Shown: positions 63,692-64,000 of the stretch, in pieces
Layout: each line of letters begins with the position of its first letter
Numbering within the stretch: position 1 is the first letter of the stretch
NCBI GenBank assembly: GCA_018970725.1
Contig: JAGWVU010000027.1
Location: 1-64,000, forward strand
DNA: 64,000 nt
Direction: 5' to 3'
Source of the DNA: Verrucomicrobiota bacterium
Lineage (GTDB): Bacteria; Verrucomicrobiota; Verrucomicrobiia; Verrucomicrobiales; DEV007
Made by a program: the position numbers and the translations under genes
Notes under the pieces: generated by a model
The model's database searches: none
Told to the model about the DNA's origin: nothing
The model's input: only the letters and a program-made list of their open reading frames with translations

Positions 63692-64000
63692 TCCTGGAGC
63701 GTCTCGTCTTTGAAAACTTCCGGCAGTTCAAGGGCCGGCAAGAGCTGGTCCTTTCAGACTCGCGGGATCGGAATGTGACCGTGGTGCATGCGGAGAACGG
63801 CTTCGGCAAGACCACCATTCTCAAAGGCCTTCTTTGGGTGCTCTACGGGCGCGACGGGTTGATGGGGACGGACGGGCAGCCGGACGACTTCGAGATGCCC
63901 GACCGGATCCTCAACGAAGGCGTCGCGGCTCAGGCGAGCGATCCCACGCGGGCAGAGGCGGTGATCGAGCTGGCGTTCAAGCATGAGGGCGACCGCTACA
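63688..64000 (+). CDS. Second DndD-like ATPase, 5' part only
   Basis: The frame is open from the ATG at 63688 to the window end and gives 104 residues, truncated by the edge. The start MILERLVFENFRQFKG and the Walker A AENGFGKTT (35-43) are typical of DndD and SMC-like ATPases. A helix after Walker A ends LLWVLYGRDG, as in DndD. It overlaps the small-protein stop by four bases. It differs from the ATPase at 56930, so this is a second family member rather than a repeat copy. The rest of the gene, and perhaps dndB, dndC or dndE-type genes, would lie downstream. Confidence 0.75.
   Translation, partial: MILERLVFENFRQFKGRQELVLSDSRDRNVTVVHAENGFGKTTILKGLLWVLYGRDGLMGTDGQPDDFEMPDRILNEGVAAQASDPTRAEAVIELAFKHEGDRY

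Overview
The window looks like a chromosomal segment from a high-GC member of the Verrucomicrobiota (PVC group). The evidence is gene content rather than any marker gene: a PSD-cytochrome/DUF1549/DUF1553 protein followed by a DUF1501 protein, a secreted Tat-type Gfo/Idh/MocA oxidoreductase, a PVC-type sulfatase, a GH99-like protein, and a 2892-residue secreted Calx-beta protein whose C-terminus has the DPDGDG...LEYA tail common in this phylum. No rRNA, tRNA, CRISPR array or transposase was found. Most of the window is gene-dense, with many 4-nt ATGA/GTGA/TTGA overlaps.

Layout. 1-572: no supported gene. 573-3259: an ECF sigma factor, a secreted unknown and an outer-membrane barrel-like protein, closed by a clear hairpin terminator. 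3285-7302 (minus): rnr-dgkA-glcD operon. 7433-8722: 3D-domain lipoprotein plus endonuclease III. 8747-11887 (minus): large membrane protein with a split alpha/beta hydrolase. 12011-16434: DUF1549/DUF1553 and DUF1501 pair. 16519-24659: seven overlapping genes (membrane glycosyltransferase, GT2, AsnB, GT4, methyltransferase, flippase-like protein, methyltransferase), probably for a surface glycan. 24699-32855: oxidoreductase, DUF2237, OmpA-like protein, nitrilase-family amidase, sulfatase, GT4 and a GH63-like glucosidase. 32934-45610: MurJ, CvfB-like, a secreted Ig-like protein, an ABC exporter, a serine hydrolase, a MoeB-rhodanese protein, a GH99-like/esterase fusion and a GT2. 45749-54427 (minus): the giant secreted metallopeptidase/Calx-beta protein. 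54574-56441: potassium channel plus rhomboid.

56747 to the window end is a defence island of visibly lower GC. It contains a small protein, a DndD-like SMC ATPase, a Dnd-associated protein 4-like protein, a PLD-helicase restriction protein of the DNA-phosphorothioation restriction type, a GmrSD/SspE-like DUF262-DUF1524 nuclease, a second small protein and the start of a second DndD-like ATPase that runs off the edge. This is probably a variant phosphorothioate-linked modification-restriction locus whose modification genes lie beyond base 64000.

The two observations most worth following are this island, with restriction genes bracketed by two different DndD-type ATPases, and a 1122-bp in-frame insertion that splits a Calx-beta domain of the giant protein and carries two concanavalin-like modules in circularly permuted order.
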